DNA of 64,000 bases from Anisakis pegreffii (GCA_035041965.1 JAPYMA010000439.1:1-64000); one strand, 5' to 3'. Shown: positions 34,201 through 53,070, counted from the first letter of the stretch. Made by a program: numbers and translations. The notes: generated by a model from the sequence alone, not told the origin.

Positions 34201-34899
34201 ACATTCCAAAATTGATCAAACATTTATAGATGACGAAGAAGAGTCTGCAACTGTTCAGAAACATAAATTCCAGTGAGGTATTTTTCATTTCCGTGAGGGC
34301 TTTTTCAACGATTCAAGGCAGTTACATACCAAAATTTTACTAGAATGTCAGGGCTAGCGTAATACTGTCGAAGAAAACTCACACTGGCGAGTGGGTATAT
34401 TGAAAAACGTCGAAGAAGACTCCCTCAACTAGAAAAGTATCAACTACGTGATTGGAAAAGTATCGAAAAAAAAACCGTTCAACCGGGGAATCGTCAACGG
34501 AGAAATAACCTAACTGCAGAATTTTGACAGATGAAAGCAAAAGTGTAGACAAATCAAATTATGAACTGTGACTGTACGTGAGTTGAAGCAAAAGCGTTGA
34601 CAATTCAAGGTGCCCGAAGTGAGGTGAGTCCAGATTGGTCAGTAGTTCCACTCTGGCTCTCGAGAAGCTTTTCGGATGATTAACCCACTATTTAGCGTGT
34701 GACAAGTTTTGTCAACAGTTTTCCAGTTAAGGGACTCGAATGACACTTTCAGTTCGTAAATTCTGTGAAGCTGCGTGAAAATTACGAACTGCAGTTATAA
34801 GTGAACAGGAGCTGAAGAGCGCATTTAACATTTCATTTCTTACTCTTTCCAGCTTTCCTGAAGAAATAGCTTCCTTCATGATTTGCATATTCCTTTTCC
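31228..34899. other. Intergenic with element remnants
   Basis: Related boundary motifs (GTTTGCA, then TTTCAATCCCGGGATCG or its variant) occur at 31307-31345 and 31809-31845, suggesting an old element of about 0.5 kb between them, with coding-like but broken frames. A hairpin lies at 32520-32702. From 32703 to 34899 I see no gene. Confidence 0.4.
32520..32702. repeat. Imperfect hairpin element with an SL1-like loop
   Basis: Left arm from about 32520 (GGTTGAGACTGCATTAAGTG) pairs imperfectly with the right arm to about 32702 (GATGCTTTCTCAACCC). The loop at 32596-32617 matches the 22-nt nematode SL1 leader at 20 positions (differences at leader positions 5 and 7). The leader is not followed by the GTAA donor expected in an SL RNA gene, so this is not a functional SL gene as it stands. 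Confidence 0.65.
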
Positions 34900-35895
34900 T
34901 TCTGCTTTCTTTAATTTTCTAAGTTACTGTTTCGCATAAATCTATATATACCAACGTTGAATGTTGATTACCATCCCTTTTCATGAGTTTCCTCTTTTGC
35001 ATTAAGTTTATTGTGCTTGCAGATAGTTGCGAGTGCCACTGTCTAGGTTCTTCGGCTGTTACCATGGCTGTTCTGATTTCTTTTTGCAAGGCTTCATAGG
35101 ATTCGGTTTCTCTCACCATACTGCTCCTGATGGCAATTTGATAACTTGATTTATTTAGTATCTTCTGTTCGGCCAGGATTCTTTTAGTTGCCCAAATCCG
35201 TTAATTCAAAACATCCACATTTTTTTGGGGATGATATGTTTATTGATAATTATAAAATCTATTTCATTTTTTGTTGTGTCATTTGGACTTCTCCAAATCC
35301 ACTTCCTACCCATCTTCTTTTTGAACATTGTATTCATTATCTTCAAGCCGTTAGCCTCGCAAAAGTCAACCACTGCCTATCGCCGGTTGTTTCTGATGCC
35401 ATTCCCGAAGTATCCTATTGAATTTTCGCCTATTCTTTTCTTACCAACCATTGCACTAAAATTCCCTGTGATTAGAGTGAACGTCGCTCTATCAAGATTG
35501 ACAGTATCTGATAGTTAAACTAGGAATTTGCTGTATTCAGCGTCATCAAGTCCATTATGTGGTGCATATACTTGTATTGTTCTGAGGTTCGTTCGAGGTG
35601 TAATTTTTAGTTTTGACTGAGCAATTCTCAATGACGCACATTTGAAAGATATCATTCTGCTTTTTCATCCCCTTGAGATGTAAAATCGAACTCCGTCTTG
35701 GGAGCGAGTTTTATCCCCATGAAAATATAAATAATTTCCGTTTGGACGGTCTACTGCACCTATTCCTTTCTTTCGTACCTCGGCCAGATCAATTATGTCA
35801 TATCTGATATGGCGAGCCTCTTCCTCAAATTCTGCCAGCTGTGCCTCTGAGAGCAGATACGAAGATACAAATAAGATCATCTTTACGAATGACAA
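34900..35895 (-). pseudogene. RTE-type non-LTR retrotransposon endonuclease remnant
   Basis: Minus-strand translation follows the exonuclease-endonuclease-phosphatase domain typical of RTE elements: LAEFEEEARHIRYDIIDLAEVR near the start, then a YAPHNG-type motif, a GNFSAMVG motif, and NEIDFIIINK. Several in-frame stops (after YISRG, after SKFLV and after IRNNRR) show it is dead. The reverse transcriptase part is not seen, so this is a truncated copy. Confidence 0.75.
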
Positions 35896-36174
35896 AATAA
35901 TGAGAGGCCTACTACTATATGTAGATAGAGAAAAAACGCGTCATGACTTTTGCCATAGAGAGACGAGCAAAAAAGGACAATGTGAGTGGAAATCTAAAAA
36001 ACGAGCAAAGGACGAAAACCGACACAGAAACAAGCCGAGAGTTAGCCACAACCTATGTTTTAGTCAGGGCTGAAGCCAGAACCTAAGTGCAAGCATGAGT
36101 GGGTGGGTATTGTGCAACATTTTAACTTTGAAAAAGCACCTGCCATATTACAAAAACACACGGTATTTGTTTAC

Positions 36175-36887
36175 CTTAATGTGCCAAATTTCTCAACAGT
36201 CATTTCGATGACATGTGGTCCAACTGGCAGAGAAACTTTCAGGTGAAGACTTTTATGAATGAGCGAATTTCCCACCATAACATCAACATTCCAGTTGCTT
36301 TCAGTCTTCTTCCTCTTTCTTGTTCGAAGTGAAAGTATTTGTTCTTGATTCTGAACAATAATAAACTTCACTAAACAAGGAAGGAAACATATCTCATAAA
36401 CAGACAGTGAAAGGTTAAAATTTCGTTCTTTTCGTATCGTATCTTCAAGGGATTTCATCTAATGTGATTGAAAAAACCTGTCACATCTAATTAGCAAACA
36501 AAATAAACGCCAACCTTTTTGGACAAACTCGAATCATGCAAAAGCTTCACTGCTTCTTCAGATCGGTCAAAATTATTTATAATCTCCAATAGTTTCAAGA
36601 GATCAGGTAACTTTTCAAGATCTGATGAACTCAAATTACGCTGAATTGAAGTTCGATTGACGACACATTGCCATGCATCTAAAATCAGCTGTATAAAGTG
36701 TGGAATTGGAAGCTGAATAGAATTCGAGATGACTGATATGGAAAGATGTATTTTGAGGAAGTGACCTACCATCGATCAGCGCTCCTTCGAATTCTTGAAG
36801 TGCACTTGATTCCACCATCTTTTTCCGACGAACTGACTGTTGATCCTTATCATCTAATGGCGAAACGACAAAGGAATATATTGTCAC
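36175..36887 (-). CDS. COMM-domain protein, probably COMMD5-like (3' end unresolved)
   Basis: Exons 36770-36887 (first exon uncertain), 36515-36678, 36402-36458, 36175-36350, with matching phases. The last recognised exon encodes NWNVDVMVGNSLIHKSL, then V.LPVGPHVIEMTVEKFGTLR, which follows the COMM-domain pattern WxVDVxxxxSxLxxSL...E(V/M)...KFxxLR best remembered from COMMD5. COMMD proteins form the Commander complex for endosomal recycling. The exon ends in phase 2 at FGTLR and should splice to a short final exon; I did not find a convincing one before the retrotransposon remnant at 35895. Head-to-head with the METTL21A-like gene. Confidence 0.55.
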
Positions 36888-37367
36888 AATCGTTTTATAT
36901 GAAAAAAGCTAATCACAAACCCAAGAGGATAGTGGAAGACCGCAATATGTGCTTTTTTTGAGCCGTTGGTATTGCTGCCGAAAAATAGCACGATGGGTGA
37001 GGTGAGTCTGCCAAATTTTTTAGAACTTTCGTCCCTTTCACGTCAAGGGCATTTGGCCTGCAGTCATTTGTTTACCGTGTTTTGTCTATGCGTTTTCGCA
37101 TGAATTGAATGAAGCAAACGTGCAGAAATAAGCCTTTCATTTGAAGACGTTTAGCGTTTAAATCGACTCGTTTATTTTCAGCGTGGTTGCATATCTGAAG
37201 CATGAATGAAGCCAAGTTTACCTAGGCCGCAGTAAACCCAAGGGTTTCTTTTTCACCTGTATGCTTTGAACTGATTGCAGATATCATTTAAAAAAAACGT
37301 ACTGCAGTACAAAACAACATAACAACGCTTTCTTGTACCAATTGAAATAATTTTCAGTGGAATCATA
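36888..37367. promoter_or_regulatory. Divergent intergenic region between COMMD5-like and METTL21A-like genes
   Basis: About 480 bp separate the two start codons in opposite directions, so both promoters must lie here or in upstream introns. An acceptor AATTTTCAG ends about 11 nt before the METTL21A-like ATG, compatible with an outron. Confidence 0.4.
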
Positions 37368-38498
37368 ATGAAACGCTCATTGGAGATATTAGTGTTTACA
37401 ATTTTTGAAATTCATTTTGAAGGAGTTATGTCGATTGAGGACTTATCAAAAAGATCAGTAAATGCAATAGTACCATATTCCGAATCGAGTATTTTGAAAG
37501 AATTTCATGAAACTCATAGAACAATCCGAATCAGCAATCGCCAGTACGAATTCACACAAAAATGGAATCAAAACGGTGTATCCGGTGTTCTTTGGGATTC
37601 GGTATCACTAAATTTATTGACTTTTCAATGTCTAATTCATTCTTTGGTGACCTTACTTTGTCCCTTGCTGCCTATAAAAAATTCACCAGTGCGCTCCAAA
37701 AAGCTTGGAGGATTTGTAATTTCCAAGATACTTGAAAACCAGAAAACTTGAATAATTCATCTGATAATTGCGTAGAAAATCTGCTGAAAAAAAAAGAAAA
37801 TTCAAAATTTGAATTGTCTACCATTTGAATGAACGAGTCAGCGATAAATTTAAATATTCATGCAGTTCAGGCAATTGTATTATCAAAATATTTGATATCA
37901 CATCCACATCTGATAACCAGTCGACGCGTTCTCGAACTCGGTGCTGGACTCGGTTTGCCAAGCATAATCGCATCTGAGATTGGTGCTTCGGCTGTTGATT
38001 GCACCGATCAGCTATTTGCAGTGCCACTTCTTCGTGAGAATATACAACGAAATACCTTAACACACGCACAGACCATCCATGTATTCCCGCTCGATTGGCA
38101 AATCGATAAGCCGAAACATAAATATCAGGTGTTGGAATATTTTTATTCAACGGTATGATTTGATAGTTGATGCAAATAATTGTAATAAGTAAGTTACGAT
38201 GATGAAAATAAGCATGATGGTAATAAGCATTCATTTAAAGGTTATCCTTGGAGCAGATTTGGTTTACAACGAAAAACTGTTCAGTTCATTGAAAAGGATA
38301 ATGCGACTTTCAAGTGACCAATCGACTTTGATATTGTTTAGCAGTCGAATTCGTTACGAAAAAGATAAGAAGTTTTATGAAAGTCTCAAAGTTGAGGGAC
38401 TGAATGTGCAAGAAGAATTTTATGATGATCCTACGGATGTTCGTATATATCGTATCATTTCTTCATCTTCAAATGGTCTTGTTGGTGATGAGTTGTGA
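37368..38498 (+). CDS. METTL21A: METTL21A-like protein-lysine methyltransferase
   Basis: Exons 37368-37601, 37871-38152, 38241-38498, all phase 0, give 257 aa. The family's features appear in order: VPYSESS near the N-terminus, the GVLWDSAIVLSKYL motif across intron 1, the SAM-binding loop VLELGAGLGLPSI, LDW, then ILGADLVY and the C-terminal SRIRYEKDKKF with DPTDVRIYRI. These match METTL21A, which trimethylates a lysine in Hsp70-family chaperones, better than other METTL21 members as I recall them. The usual YD before the ILGADLVY motif is replaced by ST because of the splice chosen. An alternative start is the internal Met of MSIEDLS. Confidence 0.85.
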
Positions 38499-41332
38499 TG
38501 TAGATGGCAAATGAATGAATATTTAATCAAATATTTTTATGCATTTATGCATTCTATTCACCATCGTTTCTAAAACATTGAAAGCATCGTGTGACGAGAT
38601 TAAAATGATTAATGTTCAAATTACTAACTAAAGAAACACATTTCCACATTAAATCGAATACTTTTCGATTTAATCAGCTTTCAAAGAGCTTTTTTGCTGA
38701 TTATATTCAGGTTATGTGTTGTTATTATTTCATACGTTTTTTATTACTGAATACTTATTTATAGTATAAAGTATTTTGTATGTTGATTTTACTATGTTCC
38801 AAGTTTTGTATAATCTGTGATTTTATTTGCATTAAATTGTGGAATTCGTTTGGTTTTATTCTTAAATCTTATTGAATTTCCTTTCACGTAGAAGAAATCA
38901 GTGCAACCAGAACTAATAAATCCTGCCTTGATATGTTGTACATCTTCCTCACTAATTATTTCTCTCAGGCAGACAGAACGTACAACATACACCACAATTT
39001 CAATTACTCCAACATATACCAGTTGTTACTATTGAACCTCACCACTTATCATGCGTAGTAACATAACTCCGGTAACTCAACATTTGCCGTCAAAATTCTT
39101 GTAAAGTGCTCAATCTCGGCTACAAGAGGGTTTATATCTTGGTTATGAATTTCTCCGGTCGGGTGGATAATAGTTTCAATTATTTCCTAAACTCTTGCAC
39201 TTCAAGCCAAATAAAAAATCTCAAATATGTCTCTATTACTGTCCATTTTATACATCACGTTTTACACTCCTCGACCAGCGCTACAAAGTCATGTATAAAT
39301 TGCCCGAATTGATACTCTTTGAATCGGTAAGCAATTCACATCTCTTTACGCCTATCAAATAAAACTGCGAGTTCCGTTACTTGGCGAAGTGTAACTGCAT
39401 TCGTATTCGGCGAATTGTCATCATATCAAATGAACTGACTGAATTCAGCCGTTCAAAGCGAGAAGGAGAAACTGCCACAGCGCTACCTTCACGACTGATT
39501 CCAAACAGTAGGTCAGGAGGAAGACTAGCATTTCTGCAAAGCGACACATTGTCACTTCAAATTTGGGGCAGTTCTCGGTGAAGTCAAGTGGAAATTTGGC
39601 AGTCATTAAATACTAGTGTTACGTACACCTCAGATGGGAAAAGTGCTGGGTCAAAATTTCACGTGGTCGACGCCTAACAGTCCTTCGGAAAAAGAATGTT
39701 ACTTTGGCGAGCGACTTCTTAATGTGGATCGTTTAACTGCATGTTCGAAATGCTTTCTTGACAAGTTTATTGATCGTTCGATTGAGATTCTGAACAGCCA
39801 GCATAAAAATATATTACTTGGAATGTGTTTAACAGCAATATCGCTGGCTTTTGTTGATAATTCGATAAGAATGGTTGAATTTCTATGATAATACTGAATA
39901 TTGAAACATTTCACATGTTTTCTCGCATGTAAGCATTTTTGATCACTTTTTTATAGTGTTTGTTTTTAGAGCAGGAAATGAATTGCGGAAGAGCTTTCAC
40001 AAAATCATTAAGTTATCTACTCATCAGACGTATACACTGATCAGCAGGGGCCTCGAAGTGACGACTGCTTTTCTCAGCAACATTATCTGTCTCTGTGAAA
40101 GTGGCCCAGTAAACATCTGTAATTTAGGGTATAGTCATAAATATTGATGTTTCTATTCAACACTTTTGGCAAAGTGTTCGATTATATTCTATTCCGCTCT
40201 TCAACGGTTCCATTCTATTCTATTTTGTGCGCTCTTTTTTGAGGAGCGTTCTATTCTATTCTCGCATCCCTTTTCTGAGGACCCTTCTATTCCATTCCGA
40301 TCTACAATGGTTCTGTTCTGTTCTATTCCTCGGAACAGAACAGGAATAGAACATTTCAACTGGAATAGAGACATCACCCAAGTGACGGATTTTACACTCG
40401 CCGTTCGGCGGCTGTGAATGCAATTCAAATGCACTGACGAAGGAAATTCCGAGTTCTAATCGAACAATCGACCAACTTGTCAAAAAAGATTTCAAACATG
40501 CGACCAACGATCCACATTTCAAAATTCGCTCGCAAAACCAATAGTCTCTTTCCAAACGATTCAATTCTGTTTCCAATGGACCACTTGTTATTAGTCGACA
40601 GAATTTCTGTTCCGGCGCTTTTTCCACTTCAATCGCTCGCAACAGCAGTATTTTCGGATTCATTTTAAGTTACAGTTTTGAAAACTAAGCGGTGATTTTT
40701 GCTGGAAATTTGCAAATTTGTAGAGAATTGAATTTGGAATCAGTCGTGAAGGTCGAGCTATGGCTATTTTTCCTTGCCGCTTTTCACCACTACATGATTC
40801 TATGCGCATTTGCAAAGCATCTTCCTCTCGTTCTCTCGTCACTCAGACGCGTGCGTACAGTAATGCTTTTCGGTTTGTGTCACCGAAACCGATTGGATTG
40901 CCACGTGCTTCCACGTTAATCAAAGAGAAGATCTATCCCTCAGCGTGATATTTGCGCTGGGAACAATCAATCTCTAGCATAATATCTTCCTGCGCACTTC
41001 AACGAACGCGTCAATTCAGATTATCGATTTTTCGAAGAATCGTCACACTGCGCGTGATGTATGTGTGTTTGGCATATCGTTTCTGTATTATGATAGCGGT
41101 TCCGATAGAGTAGTTTTTATTGGATTTTCACGCAGCGATTTCTTACGAAATAGTTTTTCGTGGAGTTGCTTTGAAACGTTTCGAACTCATTGTATCGCTG
41201 TCGTATTTGCATTCAGAATGACACTATTATTCACTAATGCGCTAGGTGCGTGCATGTGAGTAATTTAGTAAGTTGTATTGATACTCCTTGAATCATCTGG
41301 AAAGTTTTCAGTGCAATAGATGTTCGTGAAAA
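38499..41332. other. Intergenic with an old inverted duplication
   Basis: Plus-strand 39440-39830 and minus-strand 40420-40840 are homologous: both contain CCTTCACGACTGATTCCAAA and a block around GCGAGCG...ATGTGGATCGTT with many substitutions, and both translate to a shared RPSRLIPNS or LPSRLIPNS peptide. Between them, 40190-40350 is a degenerate TTCTATTC-type repeat. No intact gene. Confidence 0.55.
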
Positions 41333-47178
<5,846 letters not shown>

Positions 47179-47480
47179 CTGTTCGGTGTAGTGTTATGTT
47201 AATATGTGCATGTTTGTTCATTAATTCACATTTTAGTACGTTTTGTTTGACTCATTCATTCAACATTCTGCGAATCGAATCCAAAATGAAACACTCCGCG
47301 TCATTCATTTAGTAAGGGTAAAAAATGGTTTTCAAAGTTTGATTCCCCTAGGAGTGAATCTCAGTTTTTTATAATTCTCATTCGAACTAATTTTATTTTG
47401 AATGAACGTTGTATCCATAATTAACCTCCATTTCCAATTAATTCCAGCTTAAAAGAAGTGTAGCATTTTTAAACATGTTT

Positions 47481-47483
<3 letters not shown>

Positions 47484-47564
<81 letters not shown>
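47484..47564. repeat. (AT)n microsatellite
   Basis: About 80 bp of uninterrupted AT dinucleotides some 300 bp after the KDM4 stop codon. Confidence 0.98.
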
Positions 47565-47568
<4 letters not shown>

Positions 47569-50072
47569 ATTCCAATGCACTAATTTTAATATTTCTTTTG
47601 AATAGGTTTCAATACCTTGTATGTATGATAATTAGACTTGTATGTATGATAATTACAATAACAAACGATAATTAGACGTATGAATGCTATTTTATGTTTA
47701 TATATAAATGGTAATAAGAAATGAATAAATGTGGGAATATTTTCGAAGTTATATTATTGGTAATTTTTAATGTTCGTTTGTTTAATGTTTATTCTTTGGC
47801 TAGATGATAATTAGACGCATTGTTTGTTGCATCATTTTCACAGTTTTTTATATTATTTACTATTGTCTGCGTTGCCAATTCGATCTTCTCTGAGCAGTTC
47901 CTTTTTTGCGTAAACTTTTGCTGCTTAAGATCATTCTAATTGTTATTGTAACTTAATAACAAATCCCGATTGATGTTCCGCAAGAATATATTTTGAAATG
48001 TGCAACAAATAAGATTTGTATCTCATTTCATTACGAACTAAAAATAATTGTTCAGTATTTCAGCATTCATCTCTCACTGTCATTATATTATTGCTCGATT
48101 CTACAGCTGATATGTGTACACATGTTGTTTGGTTCTGGTGTATGTATTCGCCTTGAAAATAGATTTCGTTTAAGAGTTTTGCCAATGATTCGGTCCTTAT
48201 CCACGACCTCAGTCTAAAATCAAGAATTGGATACTAATTTCATTAAGTAATTGCTTCTGGTAAAGATCAAGAATATCGCGACGTAGTGTGGCAGCAGTAC
48301 TCTAGATCTCTGAAAACAGTTCTGAATTGCTCACCGAAGCTGTGCAAAACAGTGATTGCTATAGTGTTCTCACAATAGTACAGAGAATATAGACGAAGTA
48401 CCAAATGTTTTGGCATTGGGCACAAAACTAAATGATGCACATGTGGCGTGCAGTAAGCGACAAATTGGCTGGTTTGTTGTGATTATATTTCTAAGAGTTT
48501 GTGATTATACAGCCATATAGGTCAGAGAGCGGATGTGGGAAGAACTCTACGACGAGCTTTGCACCTCACCTGACTGTAGAACCTGTTCAACAAACAAAAT
48601 AGATATCGTAATACTGGTGTAAGGAACGGCATACTTAATCTGGTATTCAGCTTGGCATGAAGAGGAAGGACCTTGCAATTAGACACAATCCACTGAATGA
48701 ATATCTACCGTGAGGTTGTAGTGTAGTAATACATTGATCATCCAGTGCACACTGGTAGACCTGGATGTGAACCATTCGTCAGAATGCTTGGTCAGAAATG
48801 GAAAAGGTCTGCACAACATAAAATAACATGGAAATCGGTTGACCTGCGCCTCCATAGACAAGTCGCAAGGTATTGCACGCGTAAGCTCGAGTTAGGAGCG
48901 GCTATAATATAATTGCAAGTAAACGCTTATTTCGTGGTTGTGTTATAGTTATCGCAGTACATCGTTATTGAACGCGTAATTTTGGGCAGTCGAGATACGT
49001 GTATAAGAAGTCTTAGCTGTTTGGAGGTTTGGAATCGATTATAAGTATTCGAGTAATTGGTTAATCTGACCTGAATGCAGCAGTCCGTGTTGGAATTCTG
49101 CCGTTCGAGGAGGTCGATTAAGTTGCTCACAAAAAGAATTCATCAGTGTACAGTGTGGTCAACAGTTTTAAGCAGCGTAGTTAGAATTCAATGTGGTCAG
49201 CAGCAGTTCGAAGCAGCGTGATCAGTGCACAGTGTGATTAACAGTTTGGAGCAGCACTTACAGAGAAGCCATCATATCATTTCCTACACTCAATATTCTA
49301 CCAGGATTGTATTACCTATTTCGTTACATACGAAATAGGACTGAGAAACAATCAAAGGGAGTTTCCTACCTTTAGAGATTCAGGAACACGATTACCGGCC
49401 AACCCTTTCTCTCTCTGGTTAGGAATCAGCACAACAGGTGAGGGCTATGGGGATTTTCATCGAAGGTCGGAGTTTCGAAGAAAAGGGAAGAAATCAAAAT
49501 TGGTCGTGTTTTTGCTCCACTTATTCCCAATTTGTCAAGCGGAACTCCATTTCCGTAAGCATCCCTCGTCAATAGTTCTGAAATATCTCATGCAAAAAGA
49601 ACTTGAAGTCTGTGCAATTTGCATGTGAGCGTTTTCAGTAGTTCTACAGATGGCTAATCTAATCTAACATAGTACATCCTTCCGGAATGTGCTCCAGATG
49701 ACATCGATAAATTTTTCTATTTCGATTCACTCTATTCCACTTAAGCCATGATTTTTGTCTTAATGTAACATTTTATTGCAATATAACTAACATTTTAAAA
49801 TCTTTTATTTCTGCTAAATCTTCTGCTCTTCTGCTTTTTTCTGCAAATTTGATTTTTGGTGCCGCTGAAAAAAAAGACGATTTTCGTGACCACCGAAAAT
49901 CAAGGGTGCCCGAACGCAACCGAAAGGCAGTGTTCGATCGGTGGTCGTGGCAAACCGAACTTCAATTATCACCGACTGGAATCGACCGATCCTCAAAATT
50001 TGCCTGTCGGTGGTCACCGATAGGCATTTGATCGGAGGCCATCGCAAAAAATCTTGCGGTTCCCACAACCAG

Positions 50073-50160
50073 TGTAAAGAACATTCGATAGAACAGCATT
50101 TCTCATCAGGGGTAAATTACCTCCTGATGAGAAATGCTGTTCTATCGAATGTTCTTTACA
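50073..50160. repeat. Perfect 38-bp inverted repeat
   Basis: Arms 50073-50110 and 50123-50160 are exact reverse complements (starting TGTAAAGAACATTCG) with a 12-bp spacer. Flanking copies of CATCCTGCGG-type sequence follow. Probably a small foldback or MITE-like element. Confidence 0.9.
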
Positions 50161-50692
50161 TCCTGCGGATAATTACATCCTGCGGGATAATTTAAGGGTA
50201 TCAGGAGAATAATTAAGAATATGAAGGAACTTGTTGATAAATCTGAATTTATTCATCGCTGATGAATGTTTTTTTTTCATTGCTTTTCGTTGTTAATTAT
50301 TGAGGTTCATTTTTTTTGTGCAATTCATAAATAAAGTTCTAAAAATACTTGTTTCATCTCAAAAAATCAATTTCTTTCATTTCACCGAGGAAATTTCAGA
50401 CCAGTTTTCGATTTGCTCGTGACTTTATGCGTTGAAACAGTAAATTCTTGTAGTGGGGGGCGGAAGAGGTATTAACGCTCTGTCAGACCGTCAAGAAGGA
50501 TAATGAAGTTTCAAAGCGTGACAAACACTATCACTGAACTTATCGAACGTGGCCGAACACTAATACACACATAAGAAAGTGCAAGAGGACAGGTAGTGAA
50601 TTGATTATGAATGCCTTTCGGCGTTTCATTTCTTCGCGTGTAGTTACAAGACAAAATATGCTTGCATATTTCTCCACGATTAGTTTAATTCG

Positions 50693-51012
50693 TTAGTTGA
50701 TTTGAGCATACTTTTTCTTCACAGGAGCCTGAGGAAATGCAGCGCTATCTTGCTCAAGAATCAGTTCATTGGATGCTTGTTGCTTGCGCAGGCGATTTGC
50801 TAGGCGACTTATTGTAGGATGCGTTATTGCAAATACCCTATGCCATTCCTCGATCGAATTATTCGTACGCGGAAGATCCTGTGATACTTTTTCGTACACA
50901 CTCCACAATTTTGGCGCAAAAAGCGGTTGTCTTCTCCGTCCTCTGTGCACAATCCCAATCCATGTCGATTCAAAATATACCAGGAAGTCTCTGAGACGAG
51001 CAATGGAAAAAT
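50693..51012 (-). pseudogene. MULE-type transposase C-terminal remnant
   Basis: Minus-strand frame reads FESTWIG, RRRQPLFAPKLWSVYE, then RTNNSIEEWHRVFA and HPTISRLANRLRKQQ. The FxxxLWxxY and RTNNxxExWH signatures are those found at the end of MULE transposases in nematodes. The catalytic DDE part is absent upstream, where the 1.6-kb inverted repeat begins at 51185, so only a fragment remains. Confidence 0.7.
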
Positions 51013-51184
51013 TAGTAACGAATTACACTTTTAAAAATTGTTAACGACAAATAGGAAGGCATAAATCTAGGGAAAATACATATGTTTTGTGAAGGAACTT
51101 TTATGAGCTAGCGGGGAATTGAAAACAGCCTCGGTTCGTTAATAGGAAAAAAAGCCGCCTGTAACTCGTCACCGTTGGCTTCAA

Positions 51185-52800
51185 TCTATCACTCCTCTAT
51201 TGCTGCATCAAAGAGGATTTACCTGGTGCCCAGATCAAAATTCCTGAAAAAAGTCAAAATTTCTGAATAATACTTTCTCCACTGCATGAAGAATGTGAAA
51301 CTCGCTTATAGAACACGATAAATAATGAAACCAAAACATTCTTCAGCGATATTATATCATAACATTAAAACTACACAAAATAATAACTTATTTACCCCTT
51401 CCGTTACTCCCCACGAGATCTCAAAAAATGGATGATCAGCAAATCACCACACTACGCACAAAAGCTGGCATCGCATGAGCATCCATGACGAGACTGTGAC
51501 GTTCGATGCCATGTTCTAAAGTGCACAGTGCACGCATACAATACACACAACGTAGCCCTTTCTTCGACCTCTGCATTCACAGCCACAACCAATATGCCCA
51601 CTTGAAATCGCCAGTAAAGCACATGTGCCGCGAAATATCATAGAACTGCTTAAATTTCAGATAAAATGCTTTTATAATGCAATTTATTGATAATAACACA
51701 CTCGCATCATAATAATAATAGCTATAATAATAAGAATAAATAATAAGAACAATAATGAATAACAATAACAGTAAATAATTATCAGAATAAACAACAATAA
51801 TAGTTATAACAAATAACAATAATAATGATCATAAATCATTATGCACGATTGTTGCTACCCTTACAATTGTCATTGAACGGTTGCGTCTAATAATATGTCA
51901 CGCCAATTAGGCAGTACTAAGGTTTGCACGGGATCCCGGGATTACTGTTTATTCTTGATACGATCCACTGTTGTTGATTATCCATTATTAATTTTATTAT
52001 TTATTCTTATTATTATAGCTATTATTATTATAAGTTTGAATAATCCCGGGATCCCGTGCAAACCTTAGTACTGCCTAATTGGCGTGACATATTATTAGAC
52101 GCAACCGTTCAATGACAATTGTAAGGGTAGCAACAATCGTGCATAATGATTTATGATCATTATTATTGTTATTTGTTATAACTATTATTGTTGTTTATTC
52201 TGATAATTATTTACTGTTATTGTTATTCATTATTGTTCTTATTATTTATTCTTATTATTATAGCTATTATTATTATGATGCGAGTGTGTTATTATCAATA
52301 AATTGCATTATAAAAGCATTTTATCTGAAATTTAAGCAGTTCTATGATATTTCGCGGCACATGTGCTTTACTGGCGATTTCAAGTGGGCATATTGGTTGT
52401 GGCTGTGAATGCAGAGGTCGAAGAAAGGGCTACGTTGTGTGTATTGTATGCGTGCACTGTGCACTTTAGAACATGGCATCGAACGTCACAGTCTCGTCAT
52501 GGATGCTCATGCGATGCCAGCTTTTGTGCGTAGTGTGGTGATTTGCTGATCATCCATTTTTTGAGATCTCGTGGGGAGTAACGGAAGGGGTAAATAAGTT
52601 ATTATTTTGTGTAGTTTTAATGTTATGATATAATATCGCTGAAGAATGTTTTGGTTTCATTATTTATCGTGTTCTATAAGCGAGTTTCACATTCTTCATG
52701 CAGTGGAGAAAGTATTATTCAGAAATTTTGACTTTTTTCAGGAATTTTGATCTGGGCACCAGGTAAATCCTCTTTGATGCAGCAATAGAGGAGTGATAGA
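51185..52800. mobile_element. 1.6-kb inverted repeat (760-bp arms, 96-bp spacer)
   Basis: Left arm 51185-51944 and right arm 52041-52800 are reverse complements with no length difference; all stretches I compared match, and identical 80-residue frames appear in both (51577-51819 minus, 52166-52408 plus). The spacer 51945-52040 is AT-rich. Arms end inward with GGATCCCGGGATTA. No target-site duplication is visible at the outer ends. It may be a foldback element, a recent palindromic duplication or a long hairpin-RNA source. Confidence 0.9.
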
Positions 52801-53070
52801 TATATATATATATTTCTCGTTTTTGATGTCTTGAATAGGTTCTGTAACGTAATCCGAACGGGGGTCGGGTGGCTACAGTAGGGAGTGCAGGTCCAGGGAT
52901 GAGTGGCTCTTTTTGAAACTGGGGACATAGACTACTTCGCTCATACAATACAATCCAATATAATCGGGCAATGAATATCACTGATCACAATGACGTTGAC
53001 GTTGATAGGTCGTCGTATTGTACTGGTAACTCGGTGCTGGCGGTCCGTCGAATACTTCTTCCAGTTGGGA

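Larger units (their letters stand above)
47179..50692. other. Intergenic, repeat-rich
   Basis: Holds the (AT)n tract at 47484-47564, a degenerate tandem of about 40 bp units (GTGGTCA-CAGTT-AGCAGCG) at 49146-49258, and the hairpin at 50073-50160. No gene recognised. Confidence 0.5.

Noticed and set aside
40166..40450. Phe/Ser-rich open frames on both strands
   Set aside because: They come from a degenerate TTCTATTC/GAACAGAA repeat with no domain features.
51577..52408. Two 80-residue hydrophobic proteins
   Set aside because: They are mirror copies within the inverted-repeat arms, in low-complexity ATT-rich DNA; no independent evidence of coding.
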